A stretch of 64,000 bases of DNA. Origin: Lactobacillus kimbladii (lineage in GTDB: Bacteria; Bacillota; Bacilli; Lactobacillales; Lactobacillaceae). Below are positions 27,858-36,263 of this stretch, piece after piece (the first letter of the stretch is position 1; the number at the start of each line of letters is the position of its first letter). The stretch lies in NCBI RefSeq assembly GCF_000970755.1, contig NZ_KQ034007.1, forward strand, positions 929,485 through 993,484. The letters are read 5' to 3'. A program made the translations under genes and the position numbers. Below the pieces are notes generated by a model that saw nothing but the letters and a program-made list of their open reading frames with translations, was not told where the DNA came from and ran no database searches.

Positions 27858-28946
27858 GTGGAAACAAAGAAATATTTAGATCTAATTGACGAAGAATTAA
27901 ATAAAATGCCAGATTTTGTAAAAGAATATAATTTTGGCACTAGTCACTCTTTAGCTACGTCCTATCAGTATCTGACAGAAATCAGAAGATTTTTTGATTG
28001 GTTGCGTCATGAAGGTATTTCAAAAGCTAAAAATAACCAAAATATTGAAACACAAACTTTAGCTCACTTGCAACGCAATGACATCATGCTTTACATTAAT
28101 TATTTAGGTCATACCAAAAATAAACAAGGCAACCTGAATTCGCCTACTACAATAAATCGGTCTATTAATGCCCTGAGGTCTCTATTTAAGTTTTTAACCA
28201 TTACTGCCGATAATATTAATGGTAAACCGTACTTTGAACGCAATGTCATGCTCAAAATTGATTCTCTTAATAATACCAAAACTTTAAACTATCGGGCCCA
28301 CGTTCTTGAATCACACATGTACACAGGAAAATTAAAATACCAGTTTTTAGATTTTATTGCAAATAATTATGAATTTAAATGCAATAAGCATGCCTTACCA
28401 GGATTTAAAGCAAATAAAGAACGCGATATGGCAATCATTGCTTTAATTTTAGGAACTGGAATCAGAGTTTCTGAATGTGCAGGAATAGATCTGCCAGACA
28501 TCAATTTTAAAAAGGCTACCTTAGATGTAACCCGCAAAGGTGGCCAACGAGACAGCGTGCCAATTGCTGAATGGACATTGGGTTACATCAAGGACTATAA
28601 AAAGATAAGAAAACAACGGTATTTGGCGGTCAAAAACGATTCAGCATTTTTTCTGACTCGCTGGCATAATAAAACACGTCGAATCACCACGAGTGCTATC
28701 GAAAAAATGGTCAATAAATATTCAGCTGCTTTTGGCCACCCGCTCACTCCTCATAAATTGCGCCATACAGTAGCTTCTGAACTATATGGTGTAACCAAAG
28801 ACCAAGTGCTGGTAGCTCAGCAACTGGGCCAAAAAGGAACTTCAGCAACCGATTTATATACCCATGTTGATCAAAAAAAACAACGTGCTGCATTAAATAA
28901 GATTTCAGAGACCGATAACAGGAATAGTGATCACAAACGGACTTGA
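27858..28946 (+). CDS. xerS: Tyrosine recombinase XerS
   Basis: Single-protein chromosome dimer resolvase of the streptococcal/lactococcal type. The 362-aa length and N-terminal YQYLTEIRRFFDWLRHEGI region match XerS rather than XerC or XerD, which are near 300 aa. Catalytic residues visible are Arg203 (GIRVSE), Lys227 (RKGGQRDSV), His299 and Arg302 (TPHKLRH) and Tyr334 (DLYTH). The usual third-position His is Gln325 (QLGQKG). It starts at GTG 27858, with AGGAGA 10 bp upstream. It is a + strand gene at the terminus and follows both dif-type sites. Confidence 0.85.
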   Translation: METKKYLDLIDEELNKMPDFVKEYNFGTSHSLATSYQYLTEIRRFFDWLRHEGISKAKNNQNIETQTLAHLQRNDIMLYINYLGHTKNKQGNLNSPTTINRSINALRSLFKFLTITADNINGKPYFERNVMLKIDSLNNTKTLNYRAHVLESHMYTGKLKYQFLDFIANNYEFKCNKHALPGFKANKERDMAIIALILGTGIRVSECAGIDLPDINFKKATLDVTRKGGQRDSVPIAEWTLGYIKDYKKIRKQRYLAVKNDSAFFLTRWHNKTRRITTSAIEKMVNKYSAAFGHPLTPHKLRHTVASELYGVTKDQVLVAQQLGQKGTSATDLYTHVDQKKQRAALNKISETDNRNSDHKRT

Positions 28947-28959
28947 CGCAAAGCCTTTT

Positions 28960-29598
28960 TTATTCAAATTTTGTTTGCCAATTAGGATTTTGATTCGCTT
29001 CAAAACACATTTTTATTTCTGCTAAAGAATTTCGTGGCAATGACAATGGTGGTAAATTATCAAATTCGAAAAATGAACACTTGTCAGTCTCGGTATTTTG
29101 GGAAAACTTGCCACCTAAATCTTTACATAAAAAAATGACATTACAAACATTAATTGCTCTTTCAATGCGCTCTTTATCATAAATATTAGTTGAATGGTTG
29201 GTAACAGCAATAATTTGATCAACTTCAATTTTATGTCCAGATTCTTCTGCGGCTTCTTTCATACAATTTTCTTTAACGGTTATATTAGGTTCACACCAAC
29301 CTCCAGGCATTGACCATAAATTATCTGTAGACTCTTTAACCAGTAAAATCTTTTCTTTATTAAAAATTGCTGCCCTAGTAGAAACTTTAGGCGTCTGATA
29401 CCCATCATCATTACTAAACAAACCTTTAACAATATTTATTGGCTGACCGGTTTTTGCTGCCATCATTTCAGTAGCGATCTTTCTTACCTGTTCATATCGT
29501 TCCCTATCAAAGCGATCGTGACCATATTCTATGCCGTCTTGAGCAATACTCTGTAATTCTACAGCCCATTTTGTTATTTGATCCATTTCCTTTTTCAT
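28960..29598 (-). CDS. NUDIX hydrolase with N-terminal NUDIX_N-type domain
   Basis: Predicted pyrophosphohydrolase of a nucleoside-diphosphate derivative, similar to the YjhB/ADP-ribose pyrophosphatase group. An N-terminal helical domain at about 5-60 (WAVELQSIAQDGIEYG, FDRERYEQVRKIATEMMA) precedes the NUDIX box, which begins near GGWCEPN and continues CMKEAAEESGHK. I chose ATG 29598, with GAGG 6 bp before it; an upstream GTG at 29610 is possible. It lies downstream of a DegV gene and converges with xerS. The true substrate is unknown. Confidence 0.85.
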   Translation of the reverse strand: MKKEMDQITKWAVELQSIAQDGIEYGHDRFDRERYEQVRKIATEMMAAKTGQPINIVKGLFSNDDGYQTPKVSTRAAIFNKEKILLVKESTDNLWSMPGGWCEPNITVKENCMKEAAEESGHKIEVDQIIAVTNHSTNIYDKERIERAINVCNVIFLCKDLGGKFSQNTETDKCSFFEFDNLPPLSLPRNSLAEIKMCFEANQNPNWQTKFE

Positions 29599-29622
29599 AC
29601 GTATCCTCACATTCTGAAACCA

Positions 29623-29648
29623 AAAAAAGCAGCCCTACGAAAGGTTGC
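29623..29648 (-). terminator. Terminator between degV and the NUDIX gene
   Basis: Read on the minus strand, AGCAACC pairs imperfectly with GGGCTGCT around TTTCGTA, followed by TTTTTTT, just after the second DegV gene. Confidence 0.65.
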
Positions 29649-29650
29649 TT

Positions 29651-30529
29651 TTATTTAGTTAAATCAATTTTATCTATATCAATCATCCAACCAATTGCAA
29701 AAGACTTTTCTCCCAAATGGGTAGCAATGACAGGACTAAATTTGGTAACAGAAATATTTTGCTCCGGAAATTTTTCCCTTAAAAATACTTTTGCCTCATC
29801 TACCTGACTACTGTCATTAGAATCAATAATAAAAAGTTTGATTTTATCTTTGTAAGGCAATTGATCTATTTTCTTCACAGTTAATTTCTTAATTTTGATA
29901 AATGCACGTTTCATAGAACGTATCTTATCAAAAGCTACTATATTGCCGTCTTTAAAAGTAAGCAATGGTTTGATATTTAACATTGAACCAATAAAAGCAC
30001 CGGCATTGCTTAAGCGTCCCCCGCGACTTAAATTTTTTAAGTCATTAACTACAAATATTTCATCAATAGTAGAACGAATTTTTTCAAGTCGAGCTAAAAT
30101 TGTATCCAGATCAAGACCATTTTTTATCATTTTGGCTGCTGCCAAAACTAAATTTCCTTGTAAGCGAACAGTCATTCTAGAATCAATAGCATGTAAATTA
30201 TATTTTGGGTGATTTTCCGCGAAATTACATAATGTTTGATAAAAACCCGATATCCCGCTAGAAAGTGTAATAGCAATAATTGCCTCATAACCTTCATTAT
30301 TTAGGCGATCAAAAAGGCGTATCAAATCGCCTGTGCTTGGCTGAGAAGTTTTAGGAAAATCTGCTCCCTCCCTCTGCATTTTAAAAAGCTGATCGGAGGT
30401 TATATCAACATTTTCTAAATACTCTTTTTCACCTATAATAATTGGAATTGAAACAACAATAATGTTATTTTTTTCAGCCTCTTGTTTTGTTATGGCGCTA
30501 GTACTATCAGTAACTAAAGCAATCTTCAT
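29651..30529 (-). CDS. DegV family fatty-acid-binding protein (second copy)
   Basis: Second FakB-like lipid carrier in the window, 292 aa. It has the N-terminal ALVTDSTSAI ligand loop, FPKTSQPSTGDL near residue 57, and VNDLKNLSRGGRLSNAGAF near 160-178. It differs strongly from the copy at 7633, which suggests a different acyl-chain preference. GAAAGGTAA precedes the ATG. A MarR-type regulator lies upstream in the same direction with 75 bp between them, a possible lipid-linked regulatory pair. Confidence 0.88.
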   Translation of the reverse strand: MKIALVTDSTSAITKQEAEKNNIIVVSIPIIIGEKEYLENVDITSDQLFKMQREGADFPKTSQPSTGDLIRLFDRLNNEGYEAIIAITLSSGISGFYQTLCNFAENHPKYNLHAIDSRMTVRLQGNLVLAAAKMIKNGLDLDTILARLEKIRSTIDEIFVVNDLKNLSRGGRLSNAGAFIGSMLNIKPLLTFKDGNIVAFDKIRSMKRAFIKIKKLTVKKIDQLPYKDKIKLFIIDSNDSSQVDEAKVFLREKFPEQNISVTKFSPVIATHLGEKSFAIGWMIDIDKIDLTK

Positions 30530-30604
30530 CTAATTTACCTTTCGCTTTTGTCTGTACAACATACAAGAATTATAGCATAAAAAAATAAGTGTTTCGACTA
30601 TCAA

Positions 30605-31018
30605 CTATAGAGAACTTGTTTCTTTTGTTTTCTGCACTAATTTAGTAAATATTTGGTCAAATGTTTTTATTTCTTGCTCAGTAAGACCATGTAAAAGTGA
30701 TTCTTCTATTTCTTTTAAAACGTTTCGTAATTCAGAAATTTTTTCCAATCCCTGATCATTTAACAAGACTGTCTTGCTTGAGTCACTTTCTGACCTTTTA
30801 ATTGTTACAAAGCTCATTGTTTTCTTCTGCTGCAACTGTCTGCTTAATGTTGAAAGCGATATTTTTAATTTTTCAGCTAAATCTCCCATTTTTAAAGCTG
30901 TATTGCCATTATGGTAAAAATAAAGCAAAATTCTAGTTTGAGAAAGATTTAACCCACACTTTCTGTTTATTTCGTTTTTTATAATTCCAGCAATTGTGCT
31001 AAAAGATAAAACATCCAT
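30605..31018 (-). CDS. MarR family transcriptional regulator
   Basis: A 137-aa winged-helix regulator. The DNA-binding region covers about 35-95 (LSQTRILLYFY, MGDLAEKLKISLSTLSRQLQQ, then the wing KRSESDSSKTVLLNDQG). C-terminal helices at 100-137 would form the dimer interface. The SD is AAAAGG. It precedes a DegV gene on the same strand, so fatty-acid-related control is conceivable but only an inference. Confidence 0.82.
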   Translation of the reverse strand: MDVLSFSTIAGIIKNEINRKCGLNLSQTRILLYFYHNGNTALKMGDLAEKLKISLSTLSRQLQQKKTMSFVTIKRSESDSSKTVLLNDQGLEKISELRNVLKEIEESLLHGLTEQEIKTFDQIFTKLVQKTKETSSL

Positions 31019-31348
31019 TTAACTACCTTTTCTGATTAAAACAAAATCATAAAAATATTTTATAAACTAAAATTTAAGTGACATTAAACCATAAAAAGCC
31101 AAGTATAAATTGTGAAACATTCGTGCTTGATTTCTACTATTATTTTTAGCTTATAAATATTTGCATTAATAACTTTAAATCTATATTACCAGTATATCAG
31201 TTTTTTGCAATGATTTCTTTATTTATTGTAAAATTATTACTATATAACTGGTGGTGCTCTTTTTTAAGATTTTTAATAATTTATATTCTAAACGGGTACT
31301 TATTGTTGAATAATTGGTATAATAGAAAGCGTGTTTTGAGGTGATAAT
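31019..31348. other. 330-bp divergent intergenic region, MarR gene / rqcH
   Basis: AT-rich DNA between divergent genes. It contains the rqcH promoter at its right end and an imperfect inverted repeat, ACCAGTATAT near 31190 against ATATAACTGGT near 31242-31252, which could be a regulator site. No open frame or RNA gene is recognisable. Confidence 0.5.
31315..31323 (+). promoter_or_regulatory. Extended -10 promoter of rqcH
   Basis: TGG-TATAAT at 31315-31323 forms a TGn extended -10 element, about 26 bp before the rqcH ATG. No good -35 is needed or seen. Confidence 0.5.
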
Positions 31349-33037
31349 ATGGCTTTTGATGGTTTGTTCATACATAGCCTGTTAAATGATGTTAAACCGA
31401 AAATCGTCAATAGCAGGCTTTCCAAGATTTATCAGCCATTTGAACAAGATCTAGTACTAACTTTTAGAAAAGACCGTAAAAATATACAGTTGTTATTATC
31501 TGCCAATGCGCAGTATCCACGGTTCTATATAACTGACCAAACAATTGCTAATCCTGATAAAGCACCAACTTTTGTTATGGTGCTGCGTAAATATTTGGAA
31601 GGCTCAATTTTACAATCAATTGACCAATTAGGGGTTGATCGCATTGTCAATTTTAGGTTTAGCAATCGTAATGAACTTGGAGATCAAGTGCAACTAGTCT
31701 TGTCATTAGAGTTAATGGGCAGACACAGCAATGTGATTCTCTATGACCAAAAAAGTGGACGCATAATTGATTTGCTTAAAAGAATTAATCCTGATGAAAA
31801 TAGAGTGAGGTTACTTTTGCCCAAAGCTAAATATGAGTTACCTCCCCTTATATCTGGAATTGACGGTTTTAAGATGACGGAAAAAGAATTTGCTCAAAAA
31901 GCTCTGAATTCGGATCCTGAAAATTTTGCTAGTCAGATTGGTGGTCTTGATCGGGACGATCGTCAAGAACTTGCAGGTTATTTGGAAGACGATTTTTCTT
32001 ATTCATCTTTTAAAACTTTTATGGATCAGTTTAATAAAAAAGGTGCTTTTATTCTAAAAACACCTAATAATAAACGTAAAATTTTTCCTTATCTACCCTA
32101 CCATCTTGACTTGATTAAAGAAAGCTCTGATCCAGATATTAACCACGCTTTAGACAGCTTTTACCAGTACCAGGCAAACCAGGATTGGGTAAGGCAAAAG
32201 TCAAGCCAGATAGAACGTGTAATAAAAAACGAGCATAAAAAATTAACTAAAAAAATAGTAAAGCTCCAAAAGCAATTGGATCAAGCTGAGAATTCAGAAG
32301 GATATAGGATTCGGGGAGAAATTCTTAATGCAAATTTGTCCCAAGTTAAACCGGGAATGACAGAAATTGAATTGCCCAATTATTATGATAATAATCAACC
32401 CCTAAAAATTAAACTTGATGCAGCACTCTCTCCTGCTCGAAATGGTCAGAAATATTTTACCAAGTATAAAAAACTACGTGATTCGATTAAACACGTTAAA
32501 GAACAAATTAAAATAGCCCAAGACAATTTAAATTATTTTGATACTATCCAAACTGCAATCGACAATGCAGAACCACAGGATATCGATCAGATTAACGAAG
32601 AATTGATGAATCAAGGCTATATTAAAAAGCCCCAGAAACCTAAACGTAAAAAGAAAATTACTGAGAAAAATCTCAATAAATTTCGCATTTCATCTGGCAA
32701 AACGGTTTTAGTCGGCAAAAACAACTTACAAAATGATTGGCTTACTTTAAAAAAGGCTAATAAAACTGATATTTGGTTTCATGTTAAAAATATACCTGGG
32801 TCGCACGTTATTTTGCAATCTGATCAGGCAACAGAAGAGGATATTTTAGAAACTGCTGAGATTGCAGCCTATTTTTCTAAGGCCAAAGGTTCAGCCCATG
32901 TGCAGGTTGATTATGTACAGGATAAAAGAGTAAAAAAGCCTAATGGTGCAAAACCTGGTTTCGTAATTTATACCGGGCAAAATTCAATTGAGGTAACCCC
33001 TGAAAAAGACCGAGTATTAAGTAAAAGAATAAACTAA
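31349..33037 (+). CDS. rqcH: Ribosome quality control protein RqcH (NFACT/FbpA family)
   Basis: Binds stalled 50S subunits and recruits tRNA-Ala for C-terminal alanine tailing; older annotations call it a fibronectin-binding protein. The NFACT-N domain covers 1-270 with the functional Asp-Arg pair in GVDRIVNFRF near residue 97. Coiled coil and HhH region lie at about 270-430. The NFACT-R domain at 445-540 has DIWFHVKNIPGSHVIL and ETAEIAAYFSKAKGSAHVQVDY. It is 562 aa, the normal length. A strong GAGGTGAT SD precedes the ATG. Confidence 0.93.
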   Translation: MAFDGLFIHSLLNDVKPKIVNSRLSKIYQPFEQDLVLTFRKDRKNIQLLLSANAQYPRFYITDQTIANPDKAPTFVMVLRKYLEGSILQSIDQLGVDRIVNFRFSNRNELGDQVQLVLSLELMGRHSNVILYDQKSGRIIDLLKRINPDENRVRLLLPKAKYELPPLISGIDGFKMTEKEFAQKALNSDPENFASQIGGLDRDDRQELAGYLEDDFSYSSFKTFMDQFNKKGAFILKTPNNKRKIFPYLPYHLDLIKESSDPDINHALDSFYQYQANQDWVRQKSSQIERVIKNEHKKLTKKIVKLQKQLDQAENSEGYRIRGEILNANLSQVKPGMTEIELPNYYDNNQPLKIKLDAALSPARNGQKYFTKYKKLRDSIKHVKEQIKIAQDNLNYFDTIQTAIDNAEPQDIDQINEELMNQGYIKKPQKPKRKKKITEKNLNKFRISSGKTVLVGKNNLQNDWLTLKKANKTDIWFHVKNIPGSHVILQSDQATEEDILETAEIAAYFSKAKGSAHVQVDYVQDKRVKKPNGAKPGFVIYTGQNSIEVTPEKDRVLSKRIN

Positions 33038-33067
33038 AAAACGAGGATGATCCTTCATCCTCGTTTC
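33037..33067. terminator. Bidirectional terminator between rqcH and carB
   Basis: AAACGAGGATGA at 33039-33050 is complementary to TCATCCTCGTTT at 33055-33066 around a 4-nt loop, with A-rich and T-rich flanks. It separates convergent genes. Confidence 0.88.
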
Positions 33068-33084
33068 ATTTTTACTTGTGGTAT

Positions 33085-36000
33085 TTAAATTGGCTGTGTG
33101 GTTAATGCCAACGATTCTAGAACGCTCAAAATAAGTTCTGTAGTTTCGATACTAGAAAATACAGGTATGTTTTGATTCAAAGTTTCATCACGTATTCTGG
33201 TTGCATCGTCACTAGCAGAGTCGGATAAGTTAGTAATATTAATTACCATATCAATTTTATGTTGTCGAATTTTATCCAATAGACTGCGAGAACCATGACT
33301 GATTTTGGAAACAATTCCTGTGGTTATTCCAGCTTCTGCCAAGCCATTAGCTGTACCTTCAGTGGCAATTATTTTAAAACCCAGACGATAAAAACGTTGA
33401 GCCAATTCTGTCACTTTCTTTTTATCTTCATCGCGAACAGATATAAAAATCGTACCAAAGTTTGGTATTCTTAACCCGCTGGCTTCATAGCCCTTGTATA
33501 AAGCTTTCGCAAGCTCAGTATCTCGGCCCATGACAGAACCAGACGATTTCATTTTTGAATCAAAAGAGTTTTCACTTTGGTAGTCAATGTATGAAAAAAC
33601 AGGCATTTTAACAAAAATGAAATTATTTGAATGCCACAAACCATTTTTATAACCTAAGTCAGGTAAGTTCTTGCCGATAAGCACTTCCGTTGCACATTTG
33701 GTAATATCTTTTCCCAGTGCCTTAGATAAAAAAGCAATATTATGTCCAGCGTAGGGCTTAATTTGTAATAAAAATATTTTTTTATCAACAATTAAAAAAT
33801 GTAGCGTAAAAATTCCCCGCATTTTTATACGTTTAATCAATTCAGTAGCATATTCAATAAGTAGTTTTTTACCTGTTTTTGTTAAATTTTGTGGCTTAAA
33901 AACAGCTATTGAATCTGACGCGTGAGAACCTGTTTGCTCCAAATGCTCAATAATACCGGGAATGGTGACATTTTTACCATCTGAAATGGCCGTAATTTCA
34001 TATTTATTTCCTTCGATAAAATGAGACAAACTGACCTTGGATAATTGATTTTCCTTTAAATATTTCTTTAAAGCTGGCAAATCATAGACAACAGCAGATT
34101 TTTGCTTAACCCCCATATTGTTAAATCCACCAATGAGGATTGGAAAACCATGATCGTTGATAAAATTCTTAGCTTCGGTTTTATCAACTGTTGTTAAAAG
34201 CTTATTTTGTCCTAAATTTTTTAATGGTTTATTTAAAACCTGCTTTATGCGATCCTTTGGATTAATATTTTTATTGCCTAAAATATTTAAGCCGTTTTTT
34301 ATTAATTTTTTACATAAAGCATTCATTTCTTTGCCGGAGAATTGTACTAAAACATCTTTTATATCTTCTTTTTCAGCAATATGTAAGATGCTTTCAAGAG
34401 TTATAGGCTCAAAGTAAACCTTATCCGCCCTTTTATAGCTAATTGCCACAGATTCATCGTTATTAGATAATAAAACAGTGGCATAATTATTATTATGTAA
34501 AGTATCAATCGCATGACTAATCATGTAGTCAAATTCACTTGTAACTGAAACTTGTGAAGGTAGCATTCCAATCACAAGCACTTTTTTGGCTGCAGTTAAA
34601 GCTTGACTTTCATCTTGAACTCCATATGAGCTGTAATATGCCTTAACCAGAGGTTTAATCGTTCCGGCTGACCCGTCGATTTGCTGATAAGCTGGCTTCA
34701 AATGTAATTTTGTGAGCTTATTTTTAATTGCCTTAATATCAACATTAGAAAGTTCAGAAATTAACGCATTGCGAAATCCCCTCTTTTTTGCTTCAAGCAA
34801 TAGTTCATCTGTTAAATTTCCAGCTGCTAATTTTTGACCTATTTCCACGATATGAGCTAGTTTTTGGAAATAAACGGGATGGATATGAATAATGTTTTGC
34901 AGCTCATGATAATCAAAGCCTTTAGCTATTGCGGCTAAAAGCTTAATTAGATGTGACTCATCGGGATGCTCCAAATCACTTGCAATTTCGCTCTTTTCTT
35001 TTGCTTTTTCAGTTTTAAAAACATTAAGTGCCATTTTTAAATTGACTGTTGATGCAAGGCCCTTTAAAAAAGCAGCTTCAAAATTTGTTCCTAGTCCAAT
35101 GGCTTCCCCACTAGCACGCATTTTGGTGCCTAATAAATAGTGGTTGCTTCCAGATTGTGTTAGTGACCAGAAAGGCATTCTAACTGCAACTTTATCTAGA
35201 GTTGGTTCAACAGCAGCATTAAGACCTGATAATGGATCTGTGATTTCATCTAAACGATAACCAATGGCTATTTTACAAACAATATAGCCTAAGCTGTACA
35301 GCCCTACTCTTTTTGACCAAATCGCACTGCGGGTTAACCGAGGCTTGATTGATAAAATCTTTAATGAAAATTTGGTTCCATCATGCTTGACAGCAAAATG
35401 AATATTTAAGATTCCTACTATTTTTAATTTGCTAGCAATTACTTTAGCAATGGCACGAATTTTTTGTACTTGGTCATTATTAAGCGTTAAAGCTGGCATT
35501 ACAGTTGCGGAATCGCCGGCATTGATGGCTACGGATTCAAGAGTATCAGCTAAATTAGTAAAAAGTACATTTCCAGAACTGTCACGAATTATGTTAGCAA
35601 TGACTTCCCCCCAAGAAGAAAGATCTTCAGACAAATGGTAATTACTAAAAGAAAAGTTTTCAGATTGTCTTTCTTTTGCTAAATATTCATTTAAATCAGA
35701 AACGTTATTAAAAATAATTTGTCCATTATTGGCCGAAGTATTTTCTTTGATAAGCATCACTGGAAACTGCACTTTTTCAGATAGCTGCTTTTGGATATCA
35801 GCTGCACTAAAGTCAGTTAGATTCCAATATTTATTGGTTTCAATCTGGTTCTCAGACAAAAAGGAGTTCAATTTTTGATGATTGTCCATTGCAAGAGTTT
35901 GTTTATTCAGTGTTAGCAACCTAACCCCCATTTTTTGCAATATGCCGTCTTGGACCAATTCCCTGGTAACTTTTAAGCCTGTAGTTGAACCATAAGCAGA

Positions 36001-36261
36001 AATAATAGCATTTGGTTCCTCCATACGAATTATTCTTTTAAGAAATTCCAATGTCATTGGTTCCAGATAAACGGTTAAACCAGGTTTTTTGTCAGTAGAA
36101 ACAGTTGCTGGATTGGGATTAACCAAAACCACTTGAATATCATCTTCAAAAAGTGCTCGAACTGCATCTTCAACTAATAAATCAGTTTCAGACACTTTAC
36201 CAACCAGGGTTGGGCCTGATCCAATGATTAAAACTTTATCTAAATCATTTTCTAAAGGCAT
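33085..36261 (-). CDS. carB: Degenerate carbamoyl-phosphate synthase large subunit (probable pseudoenzyme)
   Basis: Full-length CarB architecture in an unbroken 1058-aa frame. It has an N-terminal ATP-grasp half (1-400), an oligomerisation region (400-555), a second ATP-grasp half (555-935) and a well-kept C-terminal MGS-like allosteric domain (935-1058). Active-site residues are lost. In half 1, His288, Ser304 and Lys306 replace the metal ligands Gln285, Glu299 and Asn301 of E. coli. In half 2, His821, Gln833, Lys835 and Tyr837 replace Gln829, Glu841, Asn843 and Arg845. The glycine-rich ATP loops are also gone. It begins 2 bp after carA. Synthesis of carbamoyl phosphate by this protein looks unlikely. 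Confidence 0.85.
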   Translation of the reverse strand: MPLENDLDKVLIIGSGPTLVGKVSETDLLVEDAVRALFEDDIQVVLVNPNPATVSTDKKPGLTVYLEPMTLEFLKRIIRMEEPNAIISAYGSTTGLKVTRELVQDGILQKMGVRLLTLNKQTLAMDNHQKLNSFLSENQIETNKYWNLTDFSAADIQKQLSEKVQFPVMLIKENTSANNGQIIFNNVSDLNEYLAKERQSENFSFSNYHLSEDLSSWGEVIANIIRDSSGNVLFTNLADTLESVAINAGDSATVMPALTLNNDQVQKIRAIAKVIASKLKIVGILNIHFAVKHDGTKFSLKILSIKPRLTRSAIWSKRVGLYSLGYIVCKIAIGYRLDEITDPLSGLNAAVEPTLDKVAVRMPFWSLTQSGSNHYLLGTKMRASGEAIGLGTNFEAAFLKGLASTVNLKMALNVFKTEKAKEKSEIASDLEHPDESHLIKLLAAIAKGFDYHELQNIIHIHPVYFQKLAHIVEIGQKLAAGNLTDELLLEAKKRGFRNALISELSNVDIKAIKNKLTKLHLKPAYQQIDGSAGTIKPLVKAYYSSYGVQDESQALTAAKKVLVIGMLPSQVSVTSEFDYMISHAIDTLHNNNYATVLLSNNDESVAISYKRADKVYFEPITLESILHIAEKEDIKDVLVQFSGKEMNALCKKLIKNGLNILGNKNINPKDRIKQVLNKPLKNLGQNKLLTTVDKTEAKNFINDHGFPILIGGFNNMGVKQKSAVVYDLPALKKYLKENQLSKVSLSHFIEGNKYEITAISDGKNVTIPGIIEHLEQTGSHASDSIAVFKPQNLTKTGKKLLIEYATELIKRIKMRGIFTLHFLIVDKKIFLLQIKPYAGHNIAFLSKALGKDITKCATEVLIGKNLPDLGYKNGLWHSNNFIFVKMPVFSYIDYQSENSFDSKMKSSGSVMGRDTELAKALYKGYEASGLRIPNFGTIFISVRDEDKKKVTELAQRFYRLGFKIIATEGTANGLAEAGITTGIVSKISHGSRSLLDKIRQHKIDMVINITNLSDSASDDATRIRDETLNQNIPVFSSIETTELILSVLESLALTTQPI

Positions 36262-36263
36262 TT

